Positions 10,638-20,927 of a stretch of 64,000 nt of DNA are shown here, in pieces (positions within the stretch are counted from its first letter, which is position 1; the number at the start of each line of letters is the position of its first letter). Where the stretch lies: the NCBI GenBank assembly GCA_943736015.1, contig OX031059.1:57051159-57115158 (forward strand), given 5' to 3'. The notes beneath the pieces were generated by a model, which had not been told where the DNA came from, made no database searches, and worked only from the letters and a program-made list of their open reading frames with translations. The DNA is from Tridacna crocea. Taxonomy: Eukaryota; Mollusca; Bivalvia; Cardiida; Cardiidae. The position numbers and the translations under genes are program-made.

Positions 10638-10889
10638 ATGACCACACAACTATCACACATGTTACGGAGAAAACGAAAATGCATGTTTACTGGATATGTA
10701 CTGGATAATGAATGGTCTACTATGAGGGATATCACTGTACAAGTAAAGGACTTGTACGGTATAAAACAAGTGAAAGGCATGAGAACCAAATACAAAGTTC
10801 TTCCCATGTATGATGAGCAGAAAATTAATGTAACAAACACTTGCCTAGAGGAACGTACTGGTCAGGTGATATGCAGCGAGTACAAATAA
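10638..10889 (+). CDS. possible coding fragment, unknown function
   Basis: An 83-codon frame from ATG 10638 (a second ATG at 10659 precedes LRRKRKCMF) to TAA 10887-10889. It lies between MITE copies and does not overlap one. The composition is protein-like, with basic runs (RRKRK), mixed hydrophilic sequence and few rare stretches. I recognise no domain, and the length is compatible with chance in this AT-rich DNA. It could be an exon or retroposed piece; no splice signals decide it. Confidence 0.15.
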   Translation: MTTQLSHMLRRKRKCMFTGYVLDNEWSTMRDITVQVKDLYGIKQVKGMRTKYKVLPMYDEQKINVTNTCLEERTGQVICSEYK

Positions 10890-11069
10890 TCAGATGCGTC
10901 TGAAAGTCTGTCATTGAAACAATCTCTTGTCGTTTTTGTCAAGTGGAAATTTTTGAGTATGCTCAAAACAAGTAGCGGATTCACAGGATAAGAAACGGAT
11001 AGAAAAAGGATGCGAATGGACACAAACTGATGAAATTATTTATCAGTTACTTGTCCATTAGCTTATTGT

Positions 11070-11240
11070 GACCAAACCTTGTCGAAATACAAATCATATA
11101 CAGATGACAAATCTTATGGCTTGGCCCTCTATGAAACAGTAAAATATTGTGGGAAAAGGTAAAAATGCTGGTAAGCAGTATTTCTCTTTTACCAACAATG
11201 TTTTCTATCCTATCAAAGAAAAATCTCAACACATGAGACT
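11070..11240 (-). mobile_element. hp-A MITE, decayed
   Basis: Hairpin halves (ATTGTGGGAAAAGGTAAAAATGC; TTTACCAACAATGTTTTCTA) are clear. Both termini are lost. Confidence 0.65.
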
Positions 11241-11336
11241 TAAGGATTGGTCTAAAAGAAGGATTTTGGATTCCAGCATTGTCTCACCACTTATTTAAAG
11301 CCTTCTTTCTGTATTATAGAGACACTGCTAGGTATT

Positions 11337-11721
11337 TTAACTCTATACCACACAATCACGAGTTTTAACAACCCTGAAGAAGTGAGCCTTTTGAAAACAT
11401 TTTCAGAGCTCCAGATAGGAGGGAGTGATGGCAATCTAAATCTGTTATTTGTTTTCAAACTCTATGTTGTGGGTACTAATTAGAATCTTCTTGATGAGAC
11501 AATTCTAATGAGTACCCACAACATAGGGTTTTGAAGAGGATAAGTGTTATTTCCAATTTTGAAATCAAAATCACTCCCTCTATCTGGAGCTCTACTTTTC
11601 CCAAAATGTTTTCCACCCCTTTCTGATATAAAATTCCATAGTTGAACCACATAGAAATTGTTGTCTGCAACTGCTTTCAGTTTTGATCAGTCTAATATTT
11701 TATTGTTTGGTAAAACGTTAA
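11337..11721 (+). mobile_element. hp-A MITE carrying a nested E element
   Basis: TTAA 11337-11340 and 11718-11721. The left arm and first hairpin bases (CCTTTTGAAAACATTTTC) stop at 11404 and resume at 11594 with CTTTTCCCAAAATGTTTTCC. The 189 bp between them are a foldback MITE. The missing hairpin bases suggest the insertion replaced or deleted part of the palindrome. Confidence 0.9.
11405..11593. mobile_element. E-type foldback MITE, intact
   Basis: Terminal inverted repeats AGAGCTCCAGATAG..GGGAGTGAT / ATCACTCCCTC.TATCTGGAGCTCT (about 22 bp). An inner palindrome holds ATGTTGTGGGTACT and AGTACCCACAACATAGGG. Inserted inside an hp-A hairpin. The superfamily is unclear because no convincing target duplication is visible. 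Confidence 0.88.
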
Positions 11722-11938
11722 TCCTTTACCACACGATGACGACTTTCAACACCCCTGAGTGGAGAAAACATTGTGGAATAAGGAGAAAATGCTTGTAACC
11801 AGCATTTTCTCTTTTTCCCCACAAAGTTTTCTACCCTATCAAAGTAAAATTGCACCATTTGAGCCAATCTGAAGTTGTTATCTGCAAATGCTTTCAATTT
11901 GGATAGGTCCAAAATTTTGCTGTGTGGAAATGGGTTAA
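11718..11938 (+). mobile_element. hp-A MITE, abutting previous copy
   Basis: Shares TTAA 11718-11721 with the upstream element; right TTAA 11935-11938. Hairpin with few mismatches (GCTTGTAACCAGC). GCACCATTTGAGCC subfamily. Confidence 0.9.
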
Positions 11939-11943
11939 AGACA

Positions 11944-12116
11944 AGAGAGCCTTTTAAAACATATTATGAAAAGGTTACCAGCATTTTCTCCTTTTCCCAA
12001 AATGTTTTCTACCCTTTCTGATTAGATTTTCTATAGTTGAACCACATTGAAATTGTTGCCTGGAACTGCTTTCAATTTTGATCAATCTAATATTTCATTG
12101 TTTGGTAAAGAGTTGA
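11944..12116 (+). mobile_element. hp-A MITE, 5'-truncated
   Basis: Starts in the left arm (GAGCCTTTTAAAACATAT). The hairpin left half is mostly deleted, the right half is intact, and it ends GTTTGGTAAAGAGTTGA. Its right arm matches the outer element 11337-11721 (ATAGTTGAACCACAT), so the two are close relatives. Confidence 0.8.
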
Positions 12117-12564
12117 AGACAATGGACATGAAACATGGGGTTGGCATATTAGCACTAAGACTTCCAAAGGTTACTTCCGAATGGTGACATCAAAACTGTT
12201 TATGGTCTATTAGTTACTATAAATTCATTTGTCAGGCAATAGATCCATGGATTTAAATGGAAAGCAAATTCAATAATTTTTGTAGCCGTGTAATAGGAAT
12301 TACTTTCTCGCATTTTGCAATTGGAAATTATGGAGATGAGTGTGAGCTTTGCGTGATCTGTTAAAATCTTTATCTGAAATGGGAGGAAAAAGTGGCTTTT
12401 TTTTAAAATTTTGTAATTTTATGAGATATGTTTCCAGAAAAGAGGGCATTATGCATCTTCAAATGGACTGGACCCATGTCAGCTTGTGCATCTGCTTGGG
12501 TTGACATCGGCCAAAAGTTTTCTGCATGTCGAAGGACCACTCTTACTTTAGATTCAATTGATTA
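12117..12564. other. no recognisable feature
   Basis: About 450 bp of apparently unique AT-rich sequence. Confidence 0.45.
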
Positions 12565-12861
12565 TTAATTCTTTTCCAAAAAAAGCCCTGGTTTTTGGGT
12601 GTCTGCAGTAAAAGTCTTTAGAAAACACTGGGAAACACTGTTTCCCAAAGAAGCCCTGGTTTTTACGTGTCTGCAGTACAAATCTTTAGAAAACACTGTG
12701 CGAAAGGGAGAAATTGCTCGAAACGAGCAATTTCTCCTTTTCCCACAGTGTTTTCTAGCCTGTCGGAAAACTTTTTGCTATTCTCATCAAATTCAAAATT
12801 GTCATCTGCAAACACTTTGAGTTTAGGACAGTCTAAAATTTGTCATTTCAGAAAGGGTTAA
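12565..12861 (+). mobile_element. hp-C MITE with duplicated left arm
   Basis: TTAA 12565-12568 and 12858-12861. The left arm GCCCTGGTTTTT.GTGTCTGCAGTA..CTTTAGAAAACACTG occurs twice (starting about 12584 and 12652). The hairpin GGGAGAAATTGCTCGAAACGAG is intact. It is the longest hp-C copy because of this duplication. Confidence 0.9.
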
Positions 12862-13012
12862 ATTGAGTGGCTTGTATGGGTCAAATCACATTTTTGATCG
12901 ACTTTCCTGGTATCATGCACCTCTTCTTGCCTTAGCTGCCCTCATTTGCATTTTAAGGGTATGGAAACGAGAGAAAAAGTAAATTTCTAGTTGTCGGGTT
13001 GTCTAAATTTTG

Positions 13013-13190
13013 GGCTCCAGATAGAGGAAGAGAATTTAATTTCAAAATTGAAAATATTTATTTTTTTTTTTTCCACTAAACCCTATGTTGTAGGTACCCA
13101 TTAGAATAGTCTCATCGCAATGATTCTAATGAGGTTTCAGAGAGAAATAATGGTTTTAGAATACCGTCACAGCCTTTTATCTGGAGAGCT
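13013..13190. mobile_element. E-type foldback MITE, decayed
   Basis: Ends GGGCTCCAGATAGAGG and TTATCTGGAGAGCT. Core ACCCTATGTTGTAGGTACCCATTAGAAT with partner GATTCTAATGAGG. A T11 run lies in the left arm. Confidence 0.8.
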
Positions 13191-13324
13191 GGTTGGTAAT
13201 AAGATGCATGGTAGATTCTCAGGTGTTTTTTGTTCCAGTAAGTTGCACTGGACAGTGTAGCCAAATCATGTTGGATGTTTATAGTGAACCCTGTCAAGAA
13301 GAGTTGTTTTCATATACCTCAAGT

Positions 13325-13523
13325 TAAACCTGTATTGCATACTCATGCTTTTAATGAACCTAAGAAAAAATAGCTGTCAAAGGAATTGTAGAAGGAGAAA
13401 TTGCTGGTTACAAGCATTTCCTTATTTTCCCACATTGTTTTATATCCTGCCAAAGAAATTCATTGTTTACAAATGCTTTCAGTTTTGATATCTCTGAAAA
13501 TTGTGTCTCTGATAAAGCTTTAA
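13325..13523 (+). mobile_element. hp-A relic
   Basis: Recognisable hairpin (GAAATTGCTGGTTACAAGCATTTCC) and right arm (TTTACAAATGCTTTCAGTTTTGA). The right end has decayed to GATAAAGC and abuts TTAA 13520-13523. Confidence 0.65.
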
Positions 13524-13745
13524 CCCTTTACCAAACAATCAAGACTTTTAACCTGAGAGAGAAGCTGATAGAAAACATTGTGGGAAAAGGAGAAAATGCT
13601 GGTAAACAGCATTTTCTCCTTTTTCCACAACATTGTGTACCTTCTAAAAGTAGGAAATCATCATACAATAAAGATTCAATTTGTTGTCTGCAGATAATTT
13701 TGAATTTGGCCCAGTCCAGAAAACTGTCTTATGGTAAAGAGTCAA
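13520..13745 (+). mobile_element. hp-A MITE
   Basis: TTAA at 13520-13523, then CCCTTTACCAAACAATC. Hairpin with GCTGGTAAACAGC. The right end is TATGGTAAAGAGTCAA. Confidence 0.88.
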
Positions 13746-13782
13746 TCTGACAATGACAAAAAAGCGATAATGTTTGACTGTA

Positions 13783-14073
13783 TCAGGAATAGTTTCTGAA
13801 CTTGTAACTTGTGTGGAAGTAAGTTTGAAAATATTGACACCTGTGAATAAGACAAGACTTCAGCACCATACTGAACTCTTGAATTCTGGATAAAATTTGA
13901 AATATGATGTCACTTCTAGCAGTGCCAGAAGAAAAGCTACCAGAGAGACGTCGGCACTCTTGGGTTTGGTATGACTTATTTATCTTTGCCTGATGTTTTC
14001 TGTAATCTTGTGGAGACTCACTTCTATCTAGTTTTTGGAAGGCAAGATTTTCATTCTCGCCTTCATATGTCAA
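13783..14073 (-). CDS. candidate coding exon, unknown function
   Basis: A minus-strand frame of about 97 codons with no repeat overlap. It is open upstream for some ten codons beyond 14073 but has no in-frame ATG, so it would have to be an internal exon or use an upstream spliced start. The residues are protein-like: an acidic stretch around EGENENL, then RSESPQDYRKHQ and RRLSGSFSSG. No domain was recognised. The tail after about codon 70 looks less coding-like. A CCAAT/CRE-rich block lies about 270 bp upstream (14336-14480). Chance remains possible. Confidence 0.25.
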   Translation of the reverse strand: MTYEGENENLAFQKLDRSESPQDYRKHQAKINKSYQTQECRRLSGSFSSGTARSDIIFQILSRIQEFSMVLKSCLIHRCQYFQTYFHTSYKFRNYS

Positions 14074-14335
14074 CGCTCGGCAGCTTGCTGAAAATGCCTC
14101 TGAACAACATTATCAAAACGCCTTTCAAATAGTTCGATACTTCTCGAGTACATTAGAACAAAATAATGTCGAGACCATTGTAAATTTAATCAGAACAGCA
14201 AGAAGAAACTTCAAGTTCCTAGAAGGAATGAAATAGAATTCGTAAAAAACATCGTTTTCGACAAATGCAAAATACTTTGGATCAGTTCATTGATATAATC
14301 ACGTTGCTACAGCAACAAATAAACCATAGCTATTA

Positions 14336-14480
14336 TAAGCCAATCGAAAGCTACTAACATGACGTCATTCGGACCTACTTCCACTTCACAACGCATAAAC
14401 AACTAACCAGTGGGATCGTACATGTAAATTTACTATCCCAGAACTAACCAATGGGATAGCTTCTTTGAATGACGTACCGC
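14336..14480. promoter_or_regulatory. candidate promoter: CCAAT boxes, CRE, repeated motif
   Basis: A perfect palindromic CRE (TGACGTCA, 14360-14367) and a half-site TGACGTA (14470-14476) sit with CCAAT at 14340-14344 and 14448-14452. The motif ACTAACCARTGGGAT occurs twice, 41 bp apart (from 14403 and 14444). The block is MITE-free and less AT-rich than its surroundings. It could drive the minus-strand frame at 13783-14073 or an unseen plus-strand transcript. The motifs are seen; the promoter role is inferred. Confidence 0.35.
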
Positions 14481-14946
14481 TGATAGGCCCCTTTCCTCTG
14501 TTGGCAACCTTATTCTGTCTTTGTGAGAAGTAAAATTTCAATGAAATAAATTCCTTTGAATCATCAAGTGTTTAAACAAAATTTTATTCTTTCAAAGAAA
14601 TATTTTTTGTTTTTATCAAAGTTGTGCTTGACGTTATGATTAATGACTAGGTTATTGTTACGCATGGGCGAGGCCGAGTTTTGATTACGGAGACCCGTGA
14701 AAAGAAAAAAGGTAAATCAGTTGAAATCACAATATGTGTCATTTCGAAGTAGTTCTGGTCAGTATAATGTATCGATGTATAGCCTGGGTTACAAGCTGAT
14801 CATCTCTTTCCTTATATAAGAGTATGATCGGATTTTACTACGTCAAAAATGACAATATGATCTGTAACCGTTTTAACATGCAAAGAATTTTATTATCTTC
14901 TTTTGGTCGTCACATTGCTTAACGTTTAGCAATTACTCATAAATAT
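14481..14946. other. no recognisable feature
   Basis: Unique-looking sequence downstream of the candidate regulatory block. No open frame longer than about 60 codons and no repeat. Confidence 0.45.
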
Positions 14947-15181
14947 TTAACCCTTTACCGCTCACTTGAAACGACTCTGAAAATCAAGCTTATAAAAACA
15001 TGGAGAGGAGAGGGGAAATTACAATCGGAAACCGGCATTTTTTTCCTTTTACCACAATGTTTCTACCCTATCAAGAACAAATTTCGTCGCTAATTTGGGC
15101 CACCCTGAATTTGACATCTGTATGAATCAGTGCTTTCAGTTTCAACTTAGTCTGAAATTTCTTTGTCATGTAAAGAATAAA
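14947..15181 (+). mobile_element. hp-A MITE, old copy
   Basis: TTAA 14947-14950 then CCCTTTACCGCTCACTTG. Arms and hairpin are strongly diverged (GGAAACCGGC centre; CACAATGTTTCTACCC retained). The right end TGTAAAGAATAA lacks TTAA. Confidence 0.75.
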
Positions 15182-15874
15182 CGCTTATCGCAATGAATTG
15201 TTATCATAATCACTTACCTCCGTCATTATTAGAACTGAAATCTTTACCTTATAATTCCCATTTATTTTCCTCGAAAGAATTTCCTTCATCTATACACTTT
15301 TTTCCAAAACTGAATAACACAATGATAAAATTAACTTGACAGGGAGAATCCCACTGTCCTAGAGTGCATCAGACGTGTTCATGATTTTCTAAAAGAACAC
15401 GGACCAAGGGCCTGTATCTGTGTAACTGTACATGATATATTTTTGTCGAACAAAGGAATAGGGTGTATCTCAATATTGAAGAATTGGCAATCATTTTGCT
15501 TTCATGTTTGCCGACAAGCTGAACGTACATTCCGGTTACGCGGGATTAATGAAAGACAAGCGTTAATGTCAATGAACCCTTAAATCGTTTATTATGCCTG
15601 TCTCTTTTGAAGACAAGGCAGACGATTCTATAGTCTGCACAGAATATGCAATCTTATAAATTTCGGATTAGCTATATTGTAATAACCCGACCAAAACAGC
15701 CCAGGGTGAGGTTGCAATAATTAAGCATTTTTCCCGAGATGTAAAATGCCATTTTCATCAATCCAGCACTCTAGTATAAGGGTTAACAGAGTCATAGATT
15801 ACAAGAATCGTATAAACGAAGAACACCTTCCGACGTTCCTTATAGGACCTAAGAAGTCAACCGTCAAATGATGT
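15182..15874. other. no recognisable feature
   Basis: About 690 bp without a repeat, RNA or coding signal that I can support. Confidence 0.45.
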
Positions 15875-16960
15875 TGGTTGGTTATCCTTGATAGGATGGT
15901 AAACATTGCGCAAAACGGAGAAAACGTTCGTTTTTCTAAAAAGCCCCCTTCTTTAATGTCATTAAAACCCAGCACATGTATTGTAATTTAAATGTTAAAT
16001 CTCCGTTTTGAACATTGGAAGTCGTTTGTTTTGAGAGTCTTTTTCAGTCTTGATAAAGTATATTTCAAATAAGATGGTAAACAAATATAAAAGAAGAAGC
16101 CTTTTAACTGAACGACACTGAAATTTTGACAACCTCAAGGTGAAAAAAAATCAAAATACTTTTGGAAAAGGAAAAAACGCTAGCTACCAGTATTTTCTTT
16201 TTTTACCACTATGTTTTGTACTTTTTCCCAGCCAAACGGTACATTTTCAGCTGCTCTTAACTTAATATTATCTGCTAATTGCTTTAATGTAGACGGCCCT
16301 AATTTTTTGTTATTTTCTGAAGGGTTTTGTAAAGGGTTTCTAAGATGGAAAACATTGTAGGAAAGTCAAACAAAAGGTTGATTATCATTATTTGCTACTT
16401 TTCCTACAATCCTTTAAAAAGCCTCTTCTTCAACATTGTTGAAAGTCAGTATTGTGATCTAAAAGGCTGAATCTCAGTTCCTATACTCTAAAATGTACCT
16501 TTCTAAAAAGTCTTTGCTCTCTCAATAAAATTATCCATGGAATAAAATGGTAAAGACTTTCAAGAAATTAATCATCTCATTACAGAGTTACAGTTTTAGA
16601 TCTATCAAAATTGATTGCATTTTGAAGCAAAAACTATTCTTTAATCCTTTACCATACCCTATCAAGTACAGTTTTAACAACCCTGAGAAAGAGGCCATTT
16701 AAAAACTTAATTTTGAAAAGGAGAAACTTTCTTGACTCTTTACACGAAGAAAAAAATTCAGACTTTCCAAAATTGAATGCATTTTCAGGTAGCAACAGTG
16801 ACTTTCTGATCTGGCACCATTGATGGAACCTGTATGAAATAGGATGGAAGACATTTTAGGAAAAGGAAAAAATGTCAATTAGCACCGTATTCTCCTTTTC
16901 AGACCAAAAGTTCTTAAGACTTCTTCTTAGACCTTTTAAACAACACATTTTCACAAGCCT
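15875..16960. mobile_element. cluster of five decayed hp-A relics
   Basis: Relics at about 15880-15985 (GGATGGTAAACATTGCGC), 16075-16340 '+' (GGAAAAGGAAAAAACGCTAGC with ACCAGTATTTTC), 16335-16470 '-' (GATGGAAAACATTGTAGG with CTACTTTTCCTACAAT), 16636-16735 '+' (ATCCTTTACCATACCC, AACCCTGAGAAAGAGG) and 16733-16960 '-' (CTCTTTACACGAAG, TGCATTTTCAGGTAGCAA). The hairpins have lost full pairing and only the last 16733 copy keeps a TTGA-like flank. They are visibly older than copies elsewhere. Confidence 0.6.
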
Positions 16961-17188
16961 TCTTCAATTTTGTTAAAACTCAGGATGGTAAACTGGTCTT
17001 CATTGCACAGGAACATTGCACAACTCTATAGACTTTGATGTATCAGGAGAGGCGATTTAATACAGGAAAATGTATTGCAATATGTTACGGCTATATTCTA
17101 AACTCGCCTTCCAACAGTACTTTCAGTACTTTGATTTTGATCTGATTGAAGGAAGTTGTTCTTTGATTTTCAGACATAAAATACTCCA

Positions 17189-17330
17189 GGGCCTGTATTC
17201 ACCAACCATTCTTAAGAATATTCTTTGTCTTATTCTCTAGAATTTTCTACGTTTGAAAGTAACACAACTTCTGATTGGCTAAACGAAATGGTTTAGCCAA
17301 TCAGAAGCTGTGTTTTTTCAAATCAGGGAA
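17189..17330. mobile_element. F-type CCAAT foldback, 3'-truncated
   Basis: Begins GGGCCTGTATTCACCAACCA and contains the palindrome CTTCTGATTGGCTAAAC..GTTTAGCCAATCAGAAG. The second terminal repeat is missing and an E element begins 14 bp later. Confidence 0.85.
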
Positions 17331-17343
17331 CATACTATTTACC

Positions 17344-17533
17344 AGAGCTCTGGATGGAGAGAGTGATTTTGATTTTCAAAGTTTAGAATATTAATTATTC
17401 TCCAGTAAACTCTATCATTTGGTACTCGTTAGAATTGTCTCATTGAGATGATCCTAATGAGTACCCACAACACAGTGTTTCGAAGAAAAATAATGGATTT
17501 AGAAAACCATCACTACCTCTTATCTGGAGCTCT
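17344..17533. mobile_element. E-type foldback MITE
   Basis: Ends AGAGCTCTGGATGGAGAGAG and CTCTTATCTGGAGCTCT. The inner palindrome holds TGGTACTCGTTAGAATTGTC and GATCCTAATGAGTACCCA. 190 bp, almost the same length as 11405-11593. Confidence 0.88.
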
Positions 17534-17732
17534 GATTAACAGACAAATACAGTTTATGAAAAATATTTTATTGCCATACTATAAAGCCATCTAGTGATAG
17601 TAATCTTGCAAGCTGTATGGAAGAGTACATAGAAAACCAGGCTTTACTGTCCATGTATGCAAGCTGTGCAGTCCTGTTTCTAAACAATCCTGTGTTTAAA
17701 TAGGCATGAGAAAAGGACTTTGAAACACATCA

Positions 17733-17955
17733 TTAACCCTTTACCACACAATGACGACTTTTGATTCCCCCGTAGAAGTAGCCTTTTGAAAACATTGAGA
17801 GAAAAGGAGAAAATGCTGGCTACCAGCATTTTCTCCTTTTCCCAGTTTTGTACCCTATCAATGCAAAATTGCACCATTTTGAGCCACTTTGAAATTGTCT
17901 GAAAATGCTTTCAATTTGGATAGGTCTAAAATTTTGCTGTGTGTTAATGGGTTAA
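17733..17955 (+). mobile_element. hp-A MITE (GCACCATTTGAGCC subfamily)
   Basis: TTAA 17733-17736 and 17952-17955. Hairpin centre GCTGGCTACCAGC. The last part of the second hairpin half is deleted (TTTTCCCAGTTTTGTACC). Confidence 0.92.
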
Positions 17956-18122
17956 ACAGGGAAAAAATGTTTGTCTCCAGTATTTTTTTCCCTTTTTTGC
18001 ATGATTTTTCCTAGCTTTTAAAAGACTAAAAGATAAATTTAATTCTGTCACCTGAGCCACATTTTATTTGTTTTCTGCTGATGCTTTCACTTTTGATTCA
18101 GTTGATTGTTAGAGGAAAAAGG
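17956..18122 (+). mobile_element. hp-A relic, left arm missing
   Basis: Begins inside the hairpin straight after a TTAA (GGGAAAAAATGTTTGTCTCC). The right arm is visible as CACCTGAGCCACATTT and TGCTGATGCTTTCACTTTTGA. Confidence 0.6.
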
Positions 18123-18149
18123 GTTTTTGGAATGATAGAAGGATCCATA

Positions 18150-18382
18150 GTCTTTACGAAACAACCAAAAAGTAGCCTGGTCCAAGTTGAAATTACTTGC
18201 AAATGATACATTGGATGTAGAACAAGGAATGTGATTTGTCTATGAAGGGATAGAAAACATTGTGAAAAGAGGGATGAAAATGCTGGTTACCCATGCAGCA
18301 TTCTCTCCTATTACCACAATGTTTTCAAAAGTAATTTTTTCCTTGGGTCATTAAAATTTGTGATTGTTTGGGAAAGGGCTAA
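18150..18382 (-). mobile_element. hp-D MITE
   Basis: AGTCTTTACGAAACAACC start; hairpin with inserted bases at the centre (GCTGGTTACCCATGCAGCATT). The end GATTGTTTGGGAAAGGGCTAA has a CTAA flank. Confidence 0.8.
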
Positions 18383-18404
18383 TGATGATGTATGGGTAAT
18401 ACTA

Positions 18405-18985
18405 GTACAGATAACTGTCCCCAAAGGCCATGTTACTTTTCGACTGGTCGCCTCTTGGTACAATCTGGACAAAATCAGTTGAAAGTTCCGCACAGATTTT
18501 GTGCGCAAGTTTGAAATCTTATAATTTCCTAAATAGAGCACAAAGCTAAGATTTAAACACACCTGTGGCTTGCGTATTCATTATTCTTTCATTTGAAATA
18601 CAAATATTTTCAATTCAAACGCTGATCGTGAGAAAATACCGTGCATTTCATCAGCGACCCAAGCTGTTTACGTTCCCGAAAACATTCAAAATGGCCGACA
18701 CGCACGATAAATTTTGTCTGTGATTTTTCCGAGATAAACATGTTGTAAACGACTTCTACAAGCTTTTTATGTAATGAATGGTTTAACAATTTGTTTTTGG
18801 TCATGTTTAGTACTAAAATTTAATTGCATTTCACTGCAATACAGATAAAACCGACGAAACCAAAAGTAGGTATAGTGCTCTATATTTGCTACCGGAAAAT
18901 TTACAATGGACTTGAGACGGTACGGTGTACAGTAAATATCCAAATATGAAAAAGATCACTGGGGCATCCCATTATTGAGACTAGG
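18405..18985. repeat. dispersed ~570-bp repeat, copy 2
   Basis: Matches 2784-3363. Relative to copy 1 it carries an extra insertion near 18615-18650 (CAAACGCTGATCGTGAGAAA). The plus-strand frame begins ATGGCCGACACGC here but meets TGA after ten codons, whereas copy 1 stays open at that position. Confidence 0.75.
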
Positions 18986-20442
18986 GTAATATATGATCAA
19001 GATCTGTAGGAATGTAAGCTCAAATAGAATTAGACAGTTTCAGAAGCTCTATAGGCAAGCTAAAGTTTGTGAGTAGAGGCCACAGTAATGAATTGTAAAT
19101 TTTATCAACTCTTTACCAAGGGACAGTTTTTACCATCATCTATCAGGGCATAACAAGTATATCTGTATGGTACAGATGTTTTATGTGCAGTCTAATTCAG
19201 AACCTCAATCGCCTATAACAGTCAATCTCTGATAATGTCAAAATTTTACTGCATCAATTTCTCAGAATGCCTTATCCTGATTTACTTGGGACATAAATCT
19301 ATGATGTCTGCAGTTATTTCCTAGTGAACGTAAACGAGTCCAAGCCTTTGAAATTCACGCACAATTTATGAGAATGTTTCTCTTGGAATAACAAATAAGA
19401 CTTCCTTGCGGAAGTAGTTGTCCAAAGAGCTTTACTCTCTGTTCAGATTCACTGTGCAGATGAAACATAACAAAGTAAGTTTCTGCATTCACAACATAGT
19501 TTTGTTAGCTCACCTGAGCACAAGATGAGTTGTTGTGATCACTCACCGTCAGTCAGTGTCTGCCATCTGCCTGTCGTTTGTCCGCCCGTCCCTATGGTAT
19601 CTGTCCCTTTACTATATTTGACTTTGTTTAAACTCTAACATCAAAAAATATCAATGGTCAAAATAAACATAACCAAGATCTTGGCTGATTTCAATATGAA
19701 AATTAATTTCAAACTGAGGTTCAAAGTTCTTGAGTACCACTCCCAAGTAATTTGTTCCAATTCTTCATGTGACATTGACATGTGGTGCAGATGGCAATGT
19801 TCTTTTGCACTTTAATTAGATAAGATTACACAGTACTTGATAATATATTGACACTGGAAAAAACTGATTTATACTGTATCTGACATTCCTGCCAAAATAA
19901 TCTTATAAAAAATGTCCTGAAAACTTAAACAGCCTTTTCCACTGATTGTGTGTACACCAAATATACCATAAAGGTGTGTTACCTAACACTATTCCGCCAG
20001 TGAAAACTTCTAGCAAAAAAAAGATCTGTGAAGACATAATGACTGCAATATGCATGAAATATTACCTGACTTGTCAATTTTAATTGCAAAGGTCTTGATT
20101 ATGGTGCCATAGAAACTCATTTTATCATGGTTCTAGATTATTGTCTGGATGAATTATAGTCTCGGAAATTGCCCTGAGACACAGCAAGATTCAAGCATTA
20201 CAGATCATTTATGTTAAATCAGCAACTATCACAGTCTCTGTTACAGTCTGTAGTTCCTTTTGTAGCTAGTGAATTTCAAAATTAGGTACCACTGAACATA
20301 ACTTTGTTCTGCTCTTGGATCTTCACTGCTAGTTGCGTGAAAATAGCCTCAAAATGTCCATGTATAATTTATGTCAATGCTAGATATGTACTTGTTTTAT
20401 TTGGCTTTCTGTGAGTAGAGGCCTCATAAATTGTGAATTTAA
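18986..20442. other. mostly unique sequence
   Basis: About 1.45 kb with no gene recognised. Two local signals: a HINE-like head at 19505, and a block around 19064-19130 (GTGAGTAGAGGCC..CTCTTTACCAAGGGACAG) that recurs at 20411-20470, overlapping the start of the next MITE, which indicates a local duplication of about 60 bp. Confidence 0.5.
19505..19580 (+). mobile_element. HINE-like 5' end fragment
   Basis: GTTAGCTCACCTGAGCACAA followed by TTGTTGTGATCACTC, then GTCCGCCCGTCC. This is the diagnostic head of the AGCTCACCTGAG elements. No matching 3' hairpin follows, so this copy is truncated or decayed. Confidence 0.7.
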
Positions 20443-20673
20443 TTAACTCTTTACCAAGGGACAGTTCTTGAGACATGTCTAATTTTGAAAGCAGTTGCAG
20501 ATGACAAAATCAGTGTGACTCAGAAATTGAAATTTTGTTTATGGAAGGGTAGAAAACATTGTGGGAAAAGGAGAAAATGCTGGTTACCAGCATTTTCTCC
20601 TTTTCCCACAATGTTTTCAAAAGATGTCTTTGGTAGGGTTGTTAAAAGTCGGGATTGTGTGCTAAAGAGTTAA
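20443..20673 (-). mobile_element. hp-A MITE, intact
   Basis: TTAA 20443-20446 and 20670-20673. A perfect 67-nt hairpin with GGTTACC centre. Ends CTCTTTACCAAGGGAC and GTGTGCTAAAGAG. Confidence 0.93.
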
Positions 20674-20796
20674 GGTGTAACTTAAAAGTCTTTTAACAAA
20701 TGCAGCTGAGTAGAAACTTATTTAACCCATTGTGTCAAGAAGTATGAAATGAAAAGCTCAAAAAAAAGAACTGTTATTTGTAAGAAGCCTTTTTCA

Positions 20797-20925
20797 GGGT
20801 TCGCTCTGGGTCTAAAAAAGTTGTCGCCAGCTCTTTCGCCAAATGAAAAGGTTGGAGCCAATCTAGGGACAGTTGGGGCCAAATTTTCAGGAGTTGGGGC
20901 CAGATGAATATCATAATGCAGCATG
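20797..20925. mobile_element. hAT-like terminus (CAGGGTTCGC)
   Basis: CAGGGTTCGC starts the segment, followed by AAAAAAGTTGTCGCCAGC and TTTCGCCAAATGAAAA. Nearly the same internal motif occurs at about 22596-22628, and GCGAACCCTG closes the region at 22693. Such CAGGG ends are common in hAT-type elements. One 1.9-kb relic or two separate ones cannot be distinguished by eye. Confidence 0.45.
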
Positions 20926-20927
20926 CT

